Source: an uncultured Chlamydiae bacterium
Lineage (GTDB): Bacteria > Chlamydiota > Chlamydiia > Chlamydiales > 2-12-FULL-49-11
Direction: 5' to 3'
Assembly (NCBI GenBank): GCA_937996705.1
Contig: CALKUQ010000031.1
Location: 1 to 36,241, forward strand
DNA length: 36,241 bases
Shown here: positions 7,881 to 15,771 of the stretch, piece by piece
Position numbering within the stretch: the first letter of the stretch is position 1
Layout: every line of letters begins with the position of its first letter
The notes under the pieces: model-generated
What the model was told of the DNA's origin: nothing
Databases searched by the model: none
What the model saw: the letters and a program-made list of their open reading frames with translations, nothing else
Translations under genes and position numbers: made by a program

Positions 7881-8876
7881 TTATAATTTGTTTTTTAGGT
7901 CTTTAAAACAATCAAGACCAAAGGTGACGAAAAGTTTAACCGGAAGACATACTATTCCCTGGATCCCATTGATTTTTGCAAAATCTTTTTCTGTGCAGAC
8001 GATCCGCTCTGCTCCCAAATCGCTAGCTTTTTTAATAAATTGGGCAACTCCAGGAAAATATGAGTGATCAGGATACGATTTAGTGAGAAGAAGCTCACAT
8101 CCAAGGGATTTAAGAAGCGCGTAAAATTCATCAGGTTTGCCAATTCCGCAAAAGGCAGCAATTTTTTTTCCACGCCATTTTTCTGGATGCTGAACTTGAT
8201 AAGAAACACCAACACAGGGAGCATTTGAAAATATTCGAAGCTGGCTCTCTGCTTCTTTAAAGCTCTTTTGAGTTCTAACGCCGTTAATGACAATATAGTC
8301 AGCTTTTGCAAGACGTTTAGGGCTATCGCGAAGAGTTCCTTTTGGCAAAAAAGCTCCCTTCCCAAAAAGATCGCTTGCATGAACAATCACTATCTCAATG
8401 TCTCGATGAAGGTAGCGATGCTGCATTCCATCATCCAAGAGAATGTAGTCGACAGGCAATGTCTCGGCAAGAGCTGCACCTAGTCGCCGTTTTCGGCAAA
8501 TAATCACGCGCGCCTGCTTAATTTTTTGCGCAAGCATATAAGCTTCATCCCCTTCATCAGGAGAACTTACAAAAAAAGGTTCTCTCCTCCGCTTTTTTGC
8601 TTTATATCCTCTCTCTAAAACAGCAACAGGTTTGCCTACTTCTTTTGCTAAAAGCTCTGCAAAAGCAGTCTTTCCTGTTCCGCCCGCCACAATATTTCCA
8701 ATGCTAACTACTTTTTTTTTCGAGTGGTAGATGGGAAGCAGCCCATAATCAAATAATCGATGCCGTAAGAATACAATGAATTGAAAGGGGCAACTTGCAA
8801 TAGATCTGCAAATAAATGAAAGAAAATTCAACGCAAAGGCGCAAAGGCGCAAAGAACCCCAAAAAAAACTATGCAA
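7881..8876 (-). CDS. lpxK: Tetraacyldisaccharide 4'-kinase (lipid A 4'-kinase)
   Basis: LpxK phosphorylates the 4' position of the lipid A disaccharide at the inner membrane. The 331-residue frame has the family hallmarks: a membrane-associated N-terminal helix region, the P-loop NIVAGGTGKT at residues 61-70, LERGYKAKK, the DYILLDDGMQHRYLHRDIE segment and a C-terminal KSYPDHSYF motif. Length is normal. The start is doubtful. The frame has no ATG at its beginning; the TTG at 8876 lies in the loop of a long inverted repeat whose left arm encodes residues 8-17, no convincing ribosome binding site precedes it, and TTG at 8852 or 8831 are alternatives. gmhA lies just upstream on the same strand, and the decayed duplicate of the lpxK end lies downstream at 7067-7261. 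Confidence 0.92.
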   Translation of the reverse strand: MHSFFWGSLRLCAFALNFLSFICRSIASCPFQFIVFLRHRLFDYGLLPIYHSKKKVVSIGNIVAGGTGKTAFAELLAKEVGKPVAVLERGYKAKKRRREPFFVSSPDEGDEAYMLAQKIKQARVIICRKRRLGAALAETLPVDYILLDDGMQHRYLHRDIEIVIVHASDLFGKGAFLPKGTLRDSPKRLAKADYIVINGVRTQKSFKEAESQLRIFSNAPCVGVSYQVQHPEKWRGKKIAAFCGIGKPDEFYALLKSLGCELLLTKSYPDHSYFPGVAQFIKKASDLGAERIVCTEKDFAKINGIQGIVCLPVKLFVTFGLDCFKDLKNKL

Positions 8877-8919
8877 AAAAAAGCTTACTCTTTGCGTGTT
8901 TGCGCCTTTGCGTTGAATT
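8825..8919. repeat. Long inverted repeat at the gmhA-lpxK junction
   Basis: Two 31-base arms (8825-8855 and 8889-8919) match at 29 of 31 positions in inverted orientation around a 33-base A-rich loop. Each arm consists of AATTCAACG followed by iterated GCAAAGGC units. Repeats built from GCGCAAAGGC units are, to my knowledge, dispersed in many bacterial genomes. The right arm fills the gap after the gmhA stop; the left arm lies inside the first codons of lpxK. Confidence 0.85.
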
Positions 8920-8923
8920 CTTT

Positions 8924-9502
8924 TTAAGCTAAAACTAATAATTCTTTCTCCACAGCCTCGATGATGATGTGCATTGCGGCCATATGAGCCTCTTGAATTC
9001 TATCAGAGTAGGAAAATCCCTCAACCACCCAAGCATCATCACAAAGATCTTTTAACAGCCCACCTGTTTTTCCAAGAAATCCAATCACTTTTACCCCCCG
9101 TTCTCTTGCACCTTGGGCCGCTCTGATCAAATTTTTGGAATTTCCACTTGTTGTGAGGGCGATGAAAATGTCCCCCTCTTTTCCAAACGCCTCGATCATC
9201 CTTAAAAAGACCTCTTCAAAAGAGGTGTCGTTTGCAACGCACGACATATGACTAGGATCTGCTAGAGCCATTGCAGGAAAGGGTCTCCTTTTCTCGCGGT
9301 AAAATCCGGTAAACTCTTCTGCAAAATGCATCGCATCACAAAGAGATCCTCCGTTCCCCGCAATCAAAACCTTTCCTCCAGACGAAAAACAGTCTGCTAC
9401 AGAAGCGGCGACTCGTTCTATAAATTCTATGCTCTCCTCTTCTTGGAGGAGAAGGGCAGCTCTCACCGCCTCATTAACTGAGTGTTGGATTCCGTTTCTC
9501 AT
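8924..9502 (-). CDS. gmhA: Phosphoheptose isomerase
   Basis: GmhA converts sedoheptulose 7-phosphate to D-glycero-D-manno-heptose 7-phosphate, the first step to ADP-heptose for LPS. The 192-residue protein is a single SIS domain of the usual size. The phosphosugar loop GNGGSLCDAMHFAEEFTG (49-66) and the TTSGNSKN segment (117-124) are intact. The zinc ligands expected from E. coli GmhA can be placed: His59, Glu63, Gln170 and His178, with the same spacing as His61/Glu65/Gln172/His180. The ATG at 9502 gives the standard N-terminus. It lies upstream of lpxK on the same strand, separated by half of an inverted repeat, so both LPS genes may be co-transcribed. Its presence is notable because Chlamydiaceae LOS contains Kdo but no heptose. 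Confidence 0.93.
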   Translation of the reverse strand: MRNGIQHSVNEAVRAALLLQEEESIEFIERVAASVADCFSSGGKVLIAGNGGSLCDAMHFAEEFTGFYREKRRPFPAMALADPSHMSCVANDTSFEEVFLRMIEAFGKEGDIFIALTTSGNSKNLIRAAQGARERGVKVIGFLGKTGGLLKDLCDDAWVVEGFSYSDRIQEAHMAAMHIIIEAVEKELLVLA

Positions 9503-9629
9503 ACGTCCAAAAGTGTACCATGCCCCCCTAATAGAGTGAAGGAAGAATTTTCGAATAAACTCTCAAAATAGGAAAGCTCCTCCCAAAAAAATATGGAGGG
9601 GAATTGGGGGGAGAGATATAGTTGAGAGT

Positions 9630-10520
9630 ATGAAAATTGGGGTTGTTGGAGCTTCGGGATTGGTGGGTGAGGAGGTTGTGAAACTGCTTCACAAATATGT
9701 TATTGGAGAAGTTGTAATTTTTTCAAGGCAGAGTCTCTATCGCTTTAAAGGGTTTGATCTAATTATTCTTTGCACCCCTTCTGAGGTTTCCCAACAGTTA
9801 GCACCTCTTGCTATCAAGGATGGGGCTCGGGTAATTGATCTAAGTTCGGCATTTCGAAAAGATCCGAAAGTTCCGCTTATATTAGCCCCAGTAAATGGTA
9901 AGCTCCTCGAAACAGGACCGGAGTTGATTGCCTGCCCGAATTGCATTGCAGCAATTTTACTGATGGTTTTAGGGCCCCTGCATCAAGAATTTAGAATCGA
10001 GCGAATGCAAATTGTTACCTATCAGGCAGCCAGTGGCGCAGGAAAAGAGGGGCTTTTAGATCTTTTGGAAAATAGGGAGCCGAAAATTTTTCCCCATCGC
10101 TTAACAAATAACTTATTTCTGCACGAATCGCCCCAAATGTCAAATGGCTACTCAGAAGAAGAGGATAAAATTATTTTTGAGACAAAAAAGATCTTAGCCG
10201 CCCCTAACATGAGAGTAAATGTTCGCTCTGTTCGTGTACCCACACTAAGAGCTCATAGTATGGCAGTGAATGTTACTTTTGAAAAAGATCCGGAGGGGGC
10301 TTTAGAAATTTTATCAAAAACACCCGGGATCCAGTTTCACCCCTCCCCCACCCCGAAAATCGCAGAAGATCAACACGATGTATTTTACAGCTCGGTTAGA
10401 CGCGATCTCTCCTCAGAAAAAAGTTTGGATCTTTGGATCGTAGGAGATCAGCTTCTTAGGGGCGCTGCACTTACTGCTGTCGAAATTGCGATAGCAACCT
10501 CTAGCTTAGTAATCGGATGA
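9630..10520 (+). CDS. asd: Aspartate-semialdehyde dehydrogenase
   Basis: Asd reduces aspartyl phosphate to aspartate semialdehyde, the branch point to lysine, meso-diaminopimelate, threonine and methionine. The 296-residue protein begins with the NADP-binding GVVGASGLVGEEV motif (residues 4-16). The active-site cysteine is Cys105 in ACPNC, and TYQAASGAGKEG (about 130-142) matches the conserved SYQA(V/A)SGAG segment. A C-terminal RVPTLRAHSMAV segment carries the substrate-binding Arg and His. It is 30-40 residues shorter than typical Asd; the shortening appears to be in the N-terminal Rossmann part after residue 30. Only a weak GAGAG precedes the ATG. Its 3' end overlaps the convergent pseudouridine synthase gene by 73 bases. 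In chlamydiae this enzyme feeds the diaminopimelate branch. Confidence 0.9.
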   Translation: MKIGVVGASGLVGEEVVKLLHKYVIGEVVIFSRQSLYRFKGFDLIILCTPSEVSQQLAPLAIKDGARVIDLSSAFRKDPKVPLILAPVNGKLLETGPELIACPNCIAAILLMVLGPLHQEFRIERMQIVTYQAASGAGKEGLLDLLENREPKIFPHRLTNNLFLHESPQMSNGYSEEEDKIIFETKKILAAPNMRVNVRSVRVPTLRAHSMAVNVTFEKDPEGALEILSKTPGIQFHPSPTPKIAEDQHDVFYSSVRRDLSSEKSLDLWIVGDQLLRGAALTAVEIAIATSSLVIG

Positions 10521-11101
10521 AGAAATGTTAGTTGTGTGTGCTGGAGTGCAATTCCAAGAGAGGCCTCCCTCGGCTGGGCTCCATATTTCGTATCCCCGCA
10601 AATAGGGCAACCTATCGAAGAAAATTGGGCTCTAATTTGGTGATAGCGCCCGGTAATTAACTCGACTTGAGCCGTATGAGGGGCTATTTGCTTATAGTGA
10701 AGAACTGCCTCCTGCCCCCGACCTTTTGAGACTACCGTTGTATGATACTCTTGCTTTTCAAGAAAGTGTCTCAGCGTCCCCGAAGGGGCTGGAAGAGACC
10801 CCTCAAAAGTAAGGGTATAGACCTTGTGCCACTCCCCTTCTCGGATTTGTTCATTGAGTCTACTTAATGCTTTGCTCGTTCTTGCACAAACAACAATGCC
10901 GCTTGCGACTCGGTCAAGTCTATGAACGGGATGAAGAAAGACATTCCCTGGCTTTTTAAATTTCTCTTTGAGCCAAGCTTGCCCCCGCGTTTGAACAGAG
11001 TCTTGAACCTCTTTGGTAGGGAGGGTGAGGAGGAGTGGGGGCTTATTGACGATCAAGAGATGATTATCAAGATAGAGAACTTCGCTGTCTAAGAGCTTCA
11101 T
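10448..11101 (-). CDS. RluA-family RNA pseudouridine synthase
   Basis: A 217-residue catalytic domain without an S4 domain. The signature HPVHRLDRVASGIVVCARTS holds the catalytic aspartate at position 63. The segment ELITGRYHQIRAQFSSIGCP contains the conserved GRxHQIR arginine loop, and GDTKYGA follows, all as in the RluA/RluC/RluD group. It would isomerise uridine to pseudouridine in 23S rRNA or tRNA; which site cannot be read from the sequence. The ATG at 11101 lies 35 bases inside the end of the upstream methyltransferase gene, so translation is probably coupled. The 3' end overlaps convergent asd by 73 bases, which is unusual and means the last ~24 codons of both genes are constrained by each other. 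Confidence 0.9.
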   Translation of the reverse strand: MKLLDSEVLYLDNHLLIVNKPPLLLTLPTKEVQDSVQTRGQAWLKEKFKKPGNVFLHPVHRLDRVASGIVVCARTSKALSRLNEQIREGEWHKVYTLTFEGSLPAPSGTLRHFLEKQEYHTTVVSKGRGQEAVLHYKQIAPHTAQVELITGRYHQIRAQFSSIGCPICGDTKYGAQPREASLGIALQHTQLTFLHPITKLEVAIAISTAVSAAPLRS

Positions 11102-11828
11102 AAATCACCACACTTGCTGAAATAGATGCGTTTAACGAGTCGACATGACCCATCATAGGGATTTTTACCCCCATCGCTTGTTTATGTTTGAGCCATTTTG
11201 GGGAGAGCCCTTTAGACTCACTCCCGATCACAATACAGGTCGGCTTGGTAAAATCGACTTCGTAGTAGAGCTTGGTTGCAGAGGGTGTGGTGACAATGAT
11301 TTGAAGATGTTCCCTCTCAAGAAATTCGAGGGCCTTTTCACTCTCTGTCTGAACAATAGGGAGGCAAAATAGAGCTCCAAGACTTGCCCTCACAACGTTT
11401 GGATTAAAAACATCTACCACCGGATCTGCAACAATCAGACCACCCACCCCAGCTCCATCTGCTGTTCTAAGGATTGCTCCAAGATTTCCCGGCTTTTCTA
11501 TCCCTTCGCATGCAAGCAACAGAGATTGATTAGAGAGCTCGTTAAAAGAGGAGAGCTTAGATTTACAAACTGCAACTGCAGTGCACCCTCTATACGAAAT
11601 TTGTTCCAGCAACTCTTTTGAAATTTTGACAGATTCGCGTGCTTTTTTAAAAAGGTCACGAGTAGCTGGTGTAATTTCCTCGTAGTAAAGAATTTCTATC
11701 TCTTTTACAAGAGAGAGCTCTTTCTCCCCTTCCACTAAAAAACATCCAGAGGCATCTCTCTCTTCTCTTTTGTGGAGGGCTTGCAATTTTCTAAAATGGG
11801 GATTTTGCCTGCTGGTTATTGCTTCCAA
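11067..11828 (-). CDS. SpoU/TrmH-family RNA 2'-O-ribose methyltransferase
   Basis: A 253-residue protein with an N-terminal substrate-binding domain (SRQNPHFRKLQALHKREERD, then GCFLVEGEKEL) and a C-terminal SPOUT domain. The three SPOUT motifs are seen as NLGAILRTADGAGV, IVIGSESKGLS and LNASISASVVIYEALR; the Asn and Arg of motif 1 and Glu of motif 2 are typical catalytic or SAM-binding residues. I place the start at the TTG at 11828 because AGGAGG lies five bases before it and the protein then begins MEAITSRQNP, as in the family. The longer frame from 11945 would lie wholly inside the upstream pncC gene and adds 39 unrelated residues. It overlaps pncC by 13 bases and the downstream pseudouridine synthase by 35, forming one translationally coupled RNA-modification pair. 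Confidence 0.9.
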   Translation of the reverse strand: MEAITSRQNPHFRKLQALHKREERDASGCFLVEGEKELSLVKEIEILYYEEITPATRDLFKKARESVKISKELLEQISYRGCTAVAVCKSKLSSFNELSNQSLLLACEGIEKPGNLGAILRTADGAGVGGLIVADPVVDVFNPNVVRASLGALFCLPIVQTESEKALEFLEREHLQIIVTTPSATKLYYEVDFTKPTCIVIGSESKGLSPKWLKHKQAMGVKIPMMGHVDSLNASISASVVIYEALRQRSSLS

Positions 11829-12247
11829 AGGGCCTCCTGGAGATAGGCAACTACCTTGTTTCGGTACTCCTCTCTGCTCAAATTGTTTTCTAGAGGAATC
11901 AAGGCTGCTTGTGGGTCTTCCCCCCTCTTTCCGATTGCCATCCAAACAGTTCCAATCGGCTTCTCTTCACTCCCGCCACCAGGTCCAAAAATTCCTGAAA
12001 CGGCGACACCTATGTCGGCACTTGTCACTTGAAAGAGCCCTTCACACATCTCTACCACCGTCTCTTTGCTCACAGCGCCGAAATCGGCTAGTGTCTGGGG
12101 AGAAACGTGTAACAACCTCTCTTTTAATTCATTGGAATAAGCTACCACCCCTCCGAGTAAAAATTCGGAGGCCCCTGGCGATTGGGTAAGAGTTGCCATT
12201 AAAAGCCCCCCCGTACAAGACTCTGCAATTGCAATTTTTTTTCTCAT
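11816..12247 (-). CDS. pncC: CinA C-terminal domain protein (NMN amidase, PncC type)
   Basis: A stand-alone 143-residue CinA C-terminal domain. The nucleophile motif AESCTGG (residues 8-14, with Ser10) and the GPGGGSEEKPIGTVWMAI segment are characteristic. The enzyme removes the amide from nicotinamide mononucleotide, returning NMN formed by DNA ligase to NAD synthesis. In place of the usual SGIAGPGGG it has SGIFGPGGG. The ATG overlaps the TGA of the upstream gene by four bases (ATGA), and its end contains the ribosome binding site and TTG start of the methyltransferase gene. Confidence 0.88.
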   Translation of the reverse strand: MRKKIAIAESCTGGLLMATLTQSPGASEFLLGGVVAYSNELKERLLHVSPQTLADFGAVSKETVVEMCEGLFQVTSADIGVAVSGIFGPGGGSEEKPIGTVWMAIGKRGEDPQAALIPLENNLSREEYRNKVVAYLQEALWKQ

Positions 12248-12867
12248 TCAACTCCCCCCAGCCCTTTACGAAAGGTTGCATTTACTTTTTTTCCCTCAAT
12301 CTCGAAGGAGGCGGGTCTAGTAAAATCTCGCACCCACTTCTGAATTTTTTTAAAACCTTCTGTATTAGGAGAATGTGATTCTTTCAATACCTGAACAATC
12401 TTTTTCTCTCGCGGATCATAAAAGATCTGAGGATAGGAAAATGTTAACCCCCAATGAGTTGCGTCTTTCCCAAAGACCCCCGACTGAATTCTCCCATCCC
12501 TTGTTATAATAAAGTGGTGCTCTCGCACCTGGATCACCGGGTATTTAGGATAGATTAAATACTGCCCAGGTCTCGCCTCAAAGGCGTAGACATCCTTTTT
12601 ATCATAGGTCATTAAAAGGGCAGGTAATTTTTTAAAATCCATAGTTGTCAATGACTCTAAATAGAGCCGATACTCTTCCTGAAATTGTCCCCTCTCGTAC
12701 TCATGAGGCTCAAAAATTGGCTCCCCTGTTTTAAAGAGCCAAAACTCGCCCATCTCGTCAAGAAATCTACTAAACTCTTGATTATTAACAAGAAAAGAGC
12801 ATGACAACCACTTTGAAACGCGGTACTCTTCCTTTTTAGAGACAATTTCAATAACACCCTTTCCCAT
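12244..12867 (-). CDS. Hypothetical protein, first gene of the RNA-modification group
   Basis: A 207-residue protein whose family I cannot name. It has no signal peptide or membrane segment, and many aromatic residues are spread through it (YLIYPKYPVIQV, HWGLTFSYPQIFYDP). This looks like a compact alpha/beta fold rather than a secreted repeat protein. The ATG at 12867 opens the minus-strand group, and its stop overlaps the pncC start as ATGA, so it is translated together with pncC, the SpoU methyltransferase and the pseudouridine synthase. That linkage suggests a housekeeping protein conserved in chlamydiae. A TATGAT resembling a -10 box sits 10-15 bases upstream, without a good -35. Confidence 0.8.
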   Translation of the reverse strand: MGKGVIEIVSKKEEYRVSKWLSCSFLVNNQEFSRFLDEMGEFWLFKTGEPIFEPHEYERGQFQEEYRLYLESLTTMDFKKLPALLMTYDKKDVYAFEARPGQYLIYPKYPVIQVREHHFIITRDGRIQSGVFGKDATHWGLTFSYPQIFYDPREKKIVQVLKESHSPNTEGFKKIQKWVRDFTRPASFEIEGKKVNATFRKGLGGVE

Positions 12868-12909
12868 AAGCGACCTATCATACCACCCCCCACAAAAAAT
12901 AGAAAGCCT

Positions 12910-12935
12910 CCCCTTTTTATATTTACAAAAAGGGG
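12910..12935. promoter_or_regulatory. Hairpin between divergent genes
   Basis: CCCCTTTTT (12910-12918) and AAAAAGGGG (12927-12935) form a perfect 9-bp stem around an 8-base loop. It sits midway between the divergent starts at 12867 and 12971, so it is not a normal terminator; it could be an operator dyad or a transcript 5' hairpin. Confidence 0.4.
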
Positions 12936-12970
12936 GATTCCTGGATCTCTTAAACTAAAAAGGGAAGCTT

Positions 12971-15175
12971 ATGGAGCCTTTTAAAGGCTATTACAGCATC
13001 AACTTATGGCAAGTGGCCCCTGTTCTAACAAGATTTCAATCGAAGCCCGACGGTTCGAAGGCCTGTTGTGAAGGGGCAGAGGCTACTCTGCAAAAGGTGA
13101 AAAGACTAATCGAAAGTAACAGAGGCGCCGAATTTTACAAAGAAATTACAGAAGTGACTACAACTATCAGGGATAACTTTTTATCAAAAAGCAAAAATCT
13201 GAATTGGGTCCAGAGAATTTTCGGAGGAGTCTTTCTAAAAGAGGCCAAAGTCAATAGGCTGGCTACCGAAATTTTAAATTTAAGTGGAGCAAACGACGTT
13301 AATTTCAGGGACTGCCAAGGAAAAACCGCACTTATGCGAGCATGCGAAAGGGGTGACGAAAGCTCTGTAGAAGCGCTGCTCAACCGAGGTGCAAATGTGG
13401 ATGGAGCCTTAGCGATTGCTGGAAAAAAGAGGAACGAAACTATTATCAGAAAACTCCTAGAAAAGATCACCTCTTATGATACAAGTGCACTCAATTCAAT
13501 TTTATCCGGCTTAGTCGAAATGGCTATTGAAAAAAACTGGGAGACTGCTTTAGAAAAGCTGACTTTGTACGGATATTGTTCGATTTTCTCAATTAAAGAT
13601 TCAGCATTACAAAAAAGAATTCTAGAAACTCTAACACAAACTCAATTTTCTTCTCTTAAGTCAATTGATAAGCAAATGGTAGTGGACGTAGCCAAAACCT
13701 CTAATGATAAACCCGCTTTAACGAAATTAGTCTGTTGGGGAGCTCTTTCAATAAATGACGTTCGAGATCAAAGTTTGCAAACAAGAATTTTAGAGTCGAT
13801 AACCCAAAGTCAGTTCACCTCCCTTCAACAGACCTATCAAAATGAAATAGCACAAAAAGCACTTGACCTTGGCTCGACATCTGCTTTAGAAAATTTAGTC
13901 TCCTACGGCGTTCATATTAACTGCATTCCTCAAAATATGAGGACAAGCAAAATGTGGGTCTTAGCAGTTAATTTTAACTCTAGTGTGATGAGTGAACTTA
14001 CTAAAGGGGATATTGAGAAGATCATCCAGGAAGTGTCGGAGAATCCAAAAGACATACCCCTTTTGAAATTTTTTATCCGAGCAGAAACAAGGTTCCCAGG
14101 TATTACGGAGGAGCTTACTCGAAAATTTAGTACTCTTAAGACATTTCCTAAATCGGTAGGAATAGAAATCGAGAAATTATCAAAAAGCATACCTGAAGAA
14201 ACAACTGTCGAAACTCTATTTAACAAACTGAGAATCTATGCAGGAGATGATTCGGAAAAACTTAGAGCTCTTGAAATTGCAAAAAAACGATTAGATAAGA
14301 ATGAAGTCTTTCTAGGAACTCCTAAGGCTGATGAACCTAGATCACTTTCAATTTGGTATGATCAAATTAAATTTTTTCTCAAGAAACTTGATAGCGTTAT
14401 TGATGCCGATCCCACAAAGGATTGCGAAAGCAAGGAGCAGTTGATACAAATGTTTGGCGTCTGCGGTGGTGGGTGGCAAGCAGAGTTGGAACAAATGAAT
14501 TCGGAATTGGTAACATATCAAGGGACAAGTCCGGAAGCAATGGCAGGGTTAGTCGTAAAAAATTTAGTAGACAAAATCATTTCCCAAATTCACCTAGAGT
14601 ATTCAAACTCTATTCACAGCCACCCAGATGTTCATGATTTCAATCGTATTCGTACCCTTTTAAAAGATTTTCTCCCAACTTCCCCTCTAGAGGATCACCT
14701 CAGCCATTTGCGTTATAATGACGAATTAATTTCGCACTATTTTAGTCTACTTTATACTAAGGACTCGATTATAAAAGCACTTAGCGAAGCGTACCGGGAA
14801 GAGGGCAGCGCTTTGCAAGAGGGTATGGCTACTTTTCTTGAAAACAACATGTTTGTCGGCTGTAAAAGTTGTGAGGAGTATGAGACTGCTATATTAGCTG
14901 AAAGGGCTGATTTAATAAGTTATTTTCAAAATAAAGACAAACCTTGGTACCAAAGATCTGTCGCTCTTCTAACAGGGATCTCCGAAGAATCTGTTTTACA
15001 AAAATCAGAAGGTGAAATCTTGGCAGCGTTTGATTCACTCCACCAAAAAAAAGTAGAAGCACTGGCCGTTGAAAAATTTAATGAGACCTATCGGGGCAGT
15101 GATGGTTTAATTACCCCTGAAGGACTTGCTCTAATCGCCGAAAAGATGGGATTTATCTATGGCCAACCGCAATAA
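12971..15175 (+). CDS. Large ankyrin-containing protein, candidate effector
   Basis: A 734-residue protein with no signal peptide. Residues 110-145 form one clear ankyrin unit (DCQGKTALMRACERGDESSV followed by EALLNRGANVDGALAIA). Residues 150-330 contain degenerate ankyrin-like units in which LTLYGYCSIFSIKDSALQKR and LVCWGALSINDVRDQSLQTR are clearly repeats of each other, as are ILETLTQTQFSSL and ILESITQSQFTSL. The rest is charged and helical without a family I know. Ankyrin proteins in chlamydiae are often presumed to act on host proteins, but that is inference. AAAAGGGAAG six bases before the ATG serves as ribosome binding site. The gene stands alone, divergent from the pncC group, and only AT-rich hairpins follow it. 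Confidence 0.85.
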   Translation: MEPFKGYYSINLWQVAPVLTRFQSKPDGSKACCEGAEATLQKVKRLIESNRGAEFYKEITEVTTTIRDNFLSKSKNLNWVQRIFGGVFLKEAKVNRLATEILNLSGANDVNFRDCQGKTALMRACERGDESSVEALLNRGANVDGALAIAGKKRNETIIRKLLEKITSYDTSALNSILSGLVEMAIEKNWETALEKLTLYGYCSIFSIKDSALQKRILETLTQTQFSSLKSIDKQMVVDVAKTSNDKPALTKLVCWGALSINDVRDQSLQTRILESITQSQFTSLQQTYQNEIAQKALDLGSTSALENLVSYGVHINCIPQNMRTSKMWVLAVNFNSSVMSELTKGDIEKIIQEVSENPKDIPLLKFFIRAETRFPGITEELTRKFSTLKTFPKSVGIEIEKLSKSIPEETTVETLFNKLRIYAGDDSEKLRALEIAKKRLDKNEVFLGTPKADEPRSLSIWYDQIKFFLKKLDSVIDADPTKDCESKEQLIQMFGVCGGGWQAELEQMNSELVTYQGTSPEAMAGLVVKNLVDKIISQIHLEYSNSIHSHPDVHDFNRIRTLLKDFLPTSPLEDHLSHLRYNDELISHYFSLLYTKDSIIKALSEAYREEGSALQEGMATFLENNMFVGCKSCEEYETAILAERADLISYFQNKDKPWYQRSVALLTGISEESVLQKSEGEILAAFDSLHQKKVEALAVEKFNETYRGSDGLITPEGLALIAEKMGFIYGQPQ

Positions 15176-15294
15176 AATTTAATATAAAATTTTTTTAGAT
15201 AGTTGCAGCAAGGATTGATCTCTTTTTTTATATTTCATGAAATTCTGTAGAAAATCTCTTTATTTAGATTTCGAAAGATGTCTAACCAATCAAT

Positions 15295-15771
15295 TTAGGT
15301 GTCTGCCAGTTTTGCTTTAGGGAGGAAGAAGAGGCCTAGAGCGCCTATGAAGATCAGAGCGTCTGCAAAGTTGAAGATGCCGTAGGATTTTCCCCAAAAG
15401 GTAAAATGGAACATGTCGGTGACGTGTCCAAATAGGAGAGAGTCGACGACGTTAGCAGAGGCTCCTGCAAGAATCAGGGTGATCAAAAGGGCTTTTTTGA
15501 AGGTGTGGGTCTCTTTAAACAGATAGCCTATGAGAACCATAATGACAAGGATGCGGGCAATCAGGAGGGGCTTATAGAAGGAGGCGAAGAGTCCCCAGGC
15601 ACCTCCACAATTGGTTACGTGCTGAATGTAAAAATCGACACCCAAAAAATTTTGCCAAACAACAATAGGAAGTGAGGGGTGGTGATTGACCCAAACCTTA
15701 ATAAGGAGATCTATAGCGACAAAGGCTATAAAAATCGCCAACAGATAGAGTTTAGATAATTCCTTTCTCAA
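15295..15771 (-). CDS. lspA: Lipoprotein signal peptidase (signal peptidase II)
   Basis: LspA removes the signal peptide from diacylglyceryl-modified prolipoproteins in the inner membrane. The 158-residue protein has four hydrophobic segments and the family motifs TNCGGAWGLF (53-62), ANVVDSLLFGHVTDMFHF (106-123) and FNFADALI (133-140). The catalytic aspartates are Asp119 and Asp137. The frame begins with TTG at 15771, inside the last codons of the dksA-like gene (20-base overlap); no ATG is available near, so a TTG start with coupled translation is likely. The order nrdR, dksA-like, lspA is what I remember from Chlamydia. A likely substrate is the ZnuA lipoprotein encoded at 16788. Confidence 0.93.
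   Translation of the reverse strand: MRKELSKLYLLAIFIAFVAIDLLIKVWVNHHPSLPIVVWQNFLGVDFYIQHVTNCGGAWGLFASFYKPLLIARILVIMVLIGYLFKETHTFKKALLITLILAGASANVVDSLLFGHVTDMFHFTFWGKSYGIFNFADALIFIGALGLFFLPKAKLADT

Noticed and set aside
7952..8386. 144-residue minus-strand frame inside lpxK
   Set aside because: It is in another frame of a gene with clear LpxK motifs and has no family resemblance of its own.
11829..11945. N-terminal extension of the SpoU methyltransferase
   Set aside because: Those 39 codons lie inside pncC and do not match the family; the TTG at 11828 with AGGAGG explains the start better.
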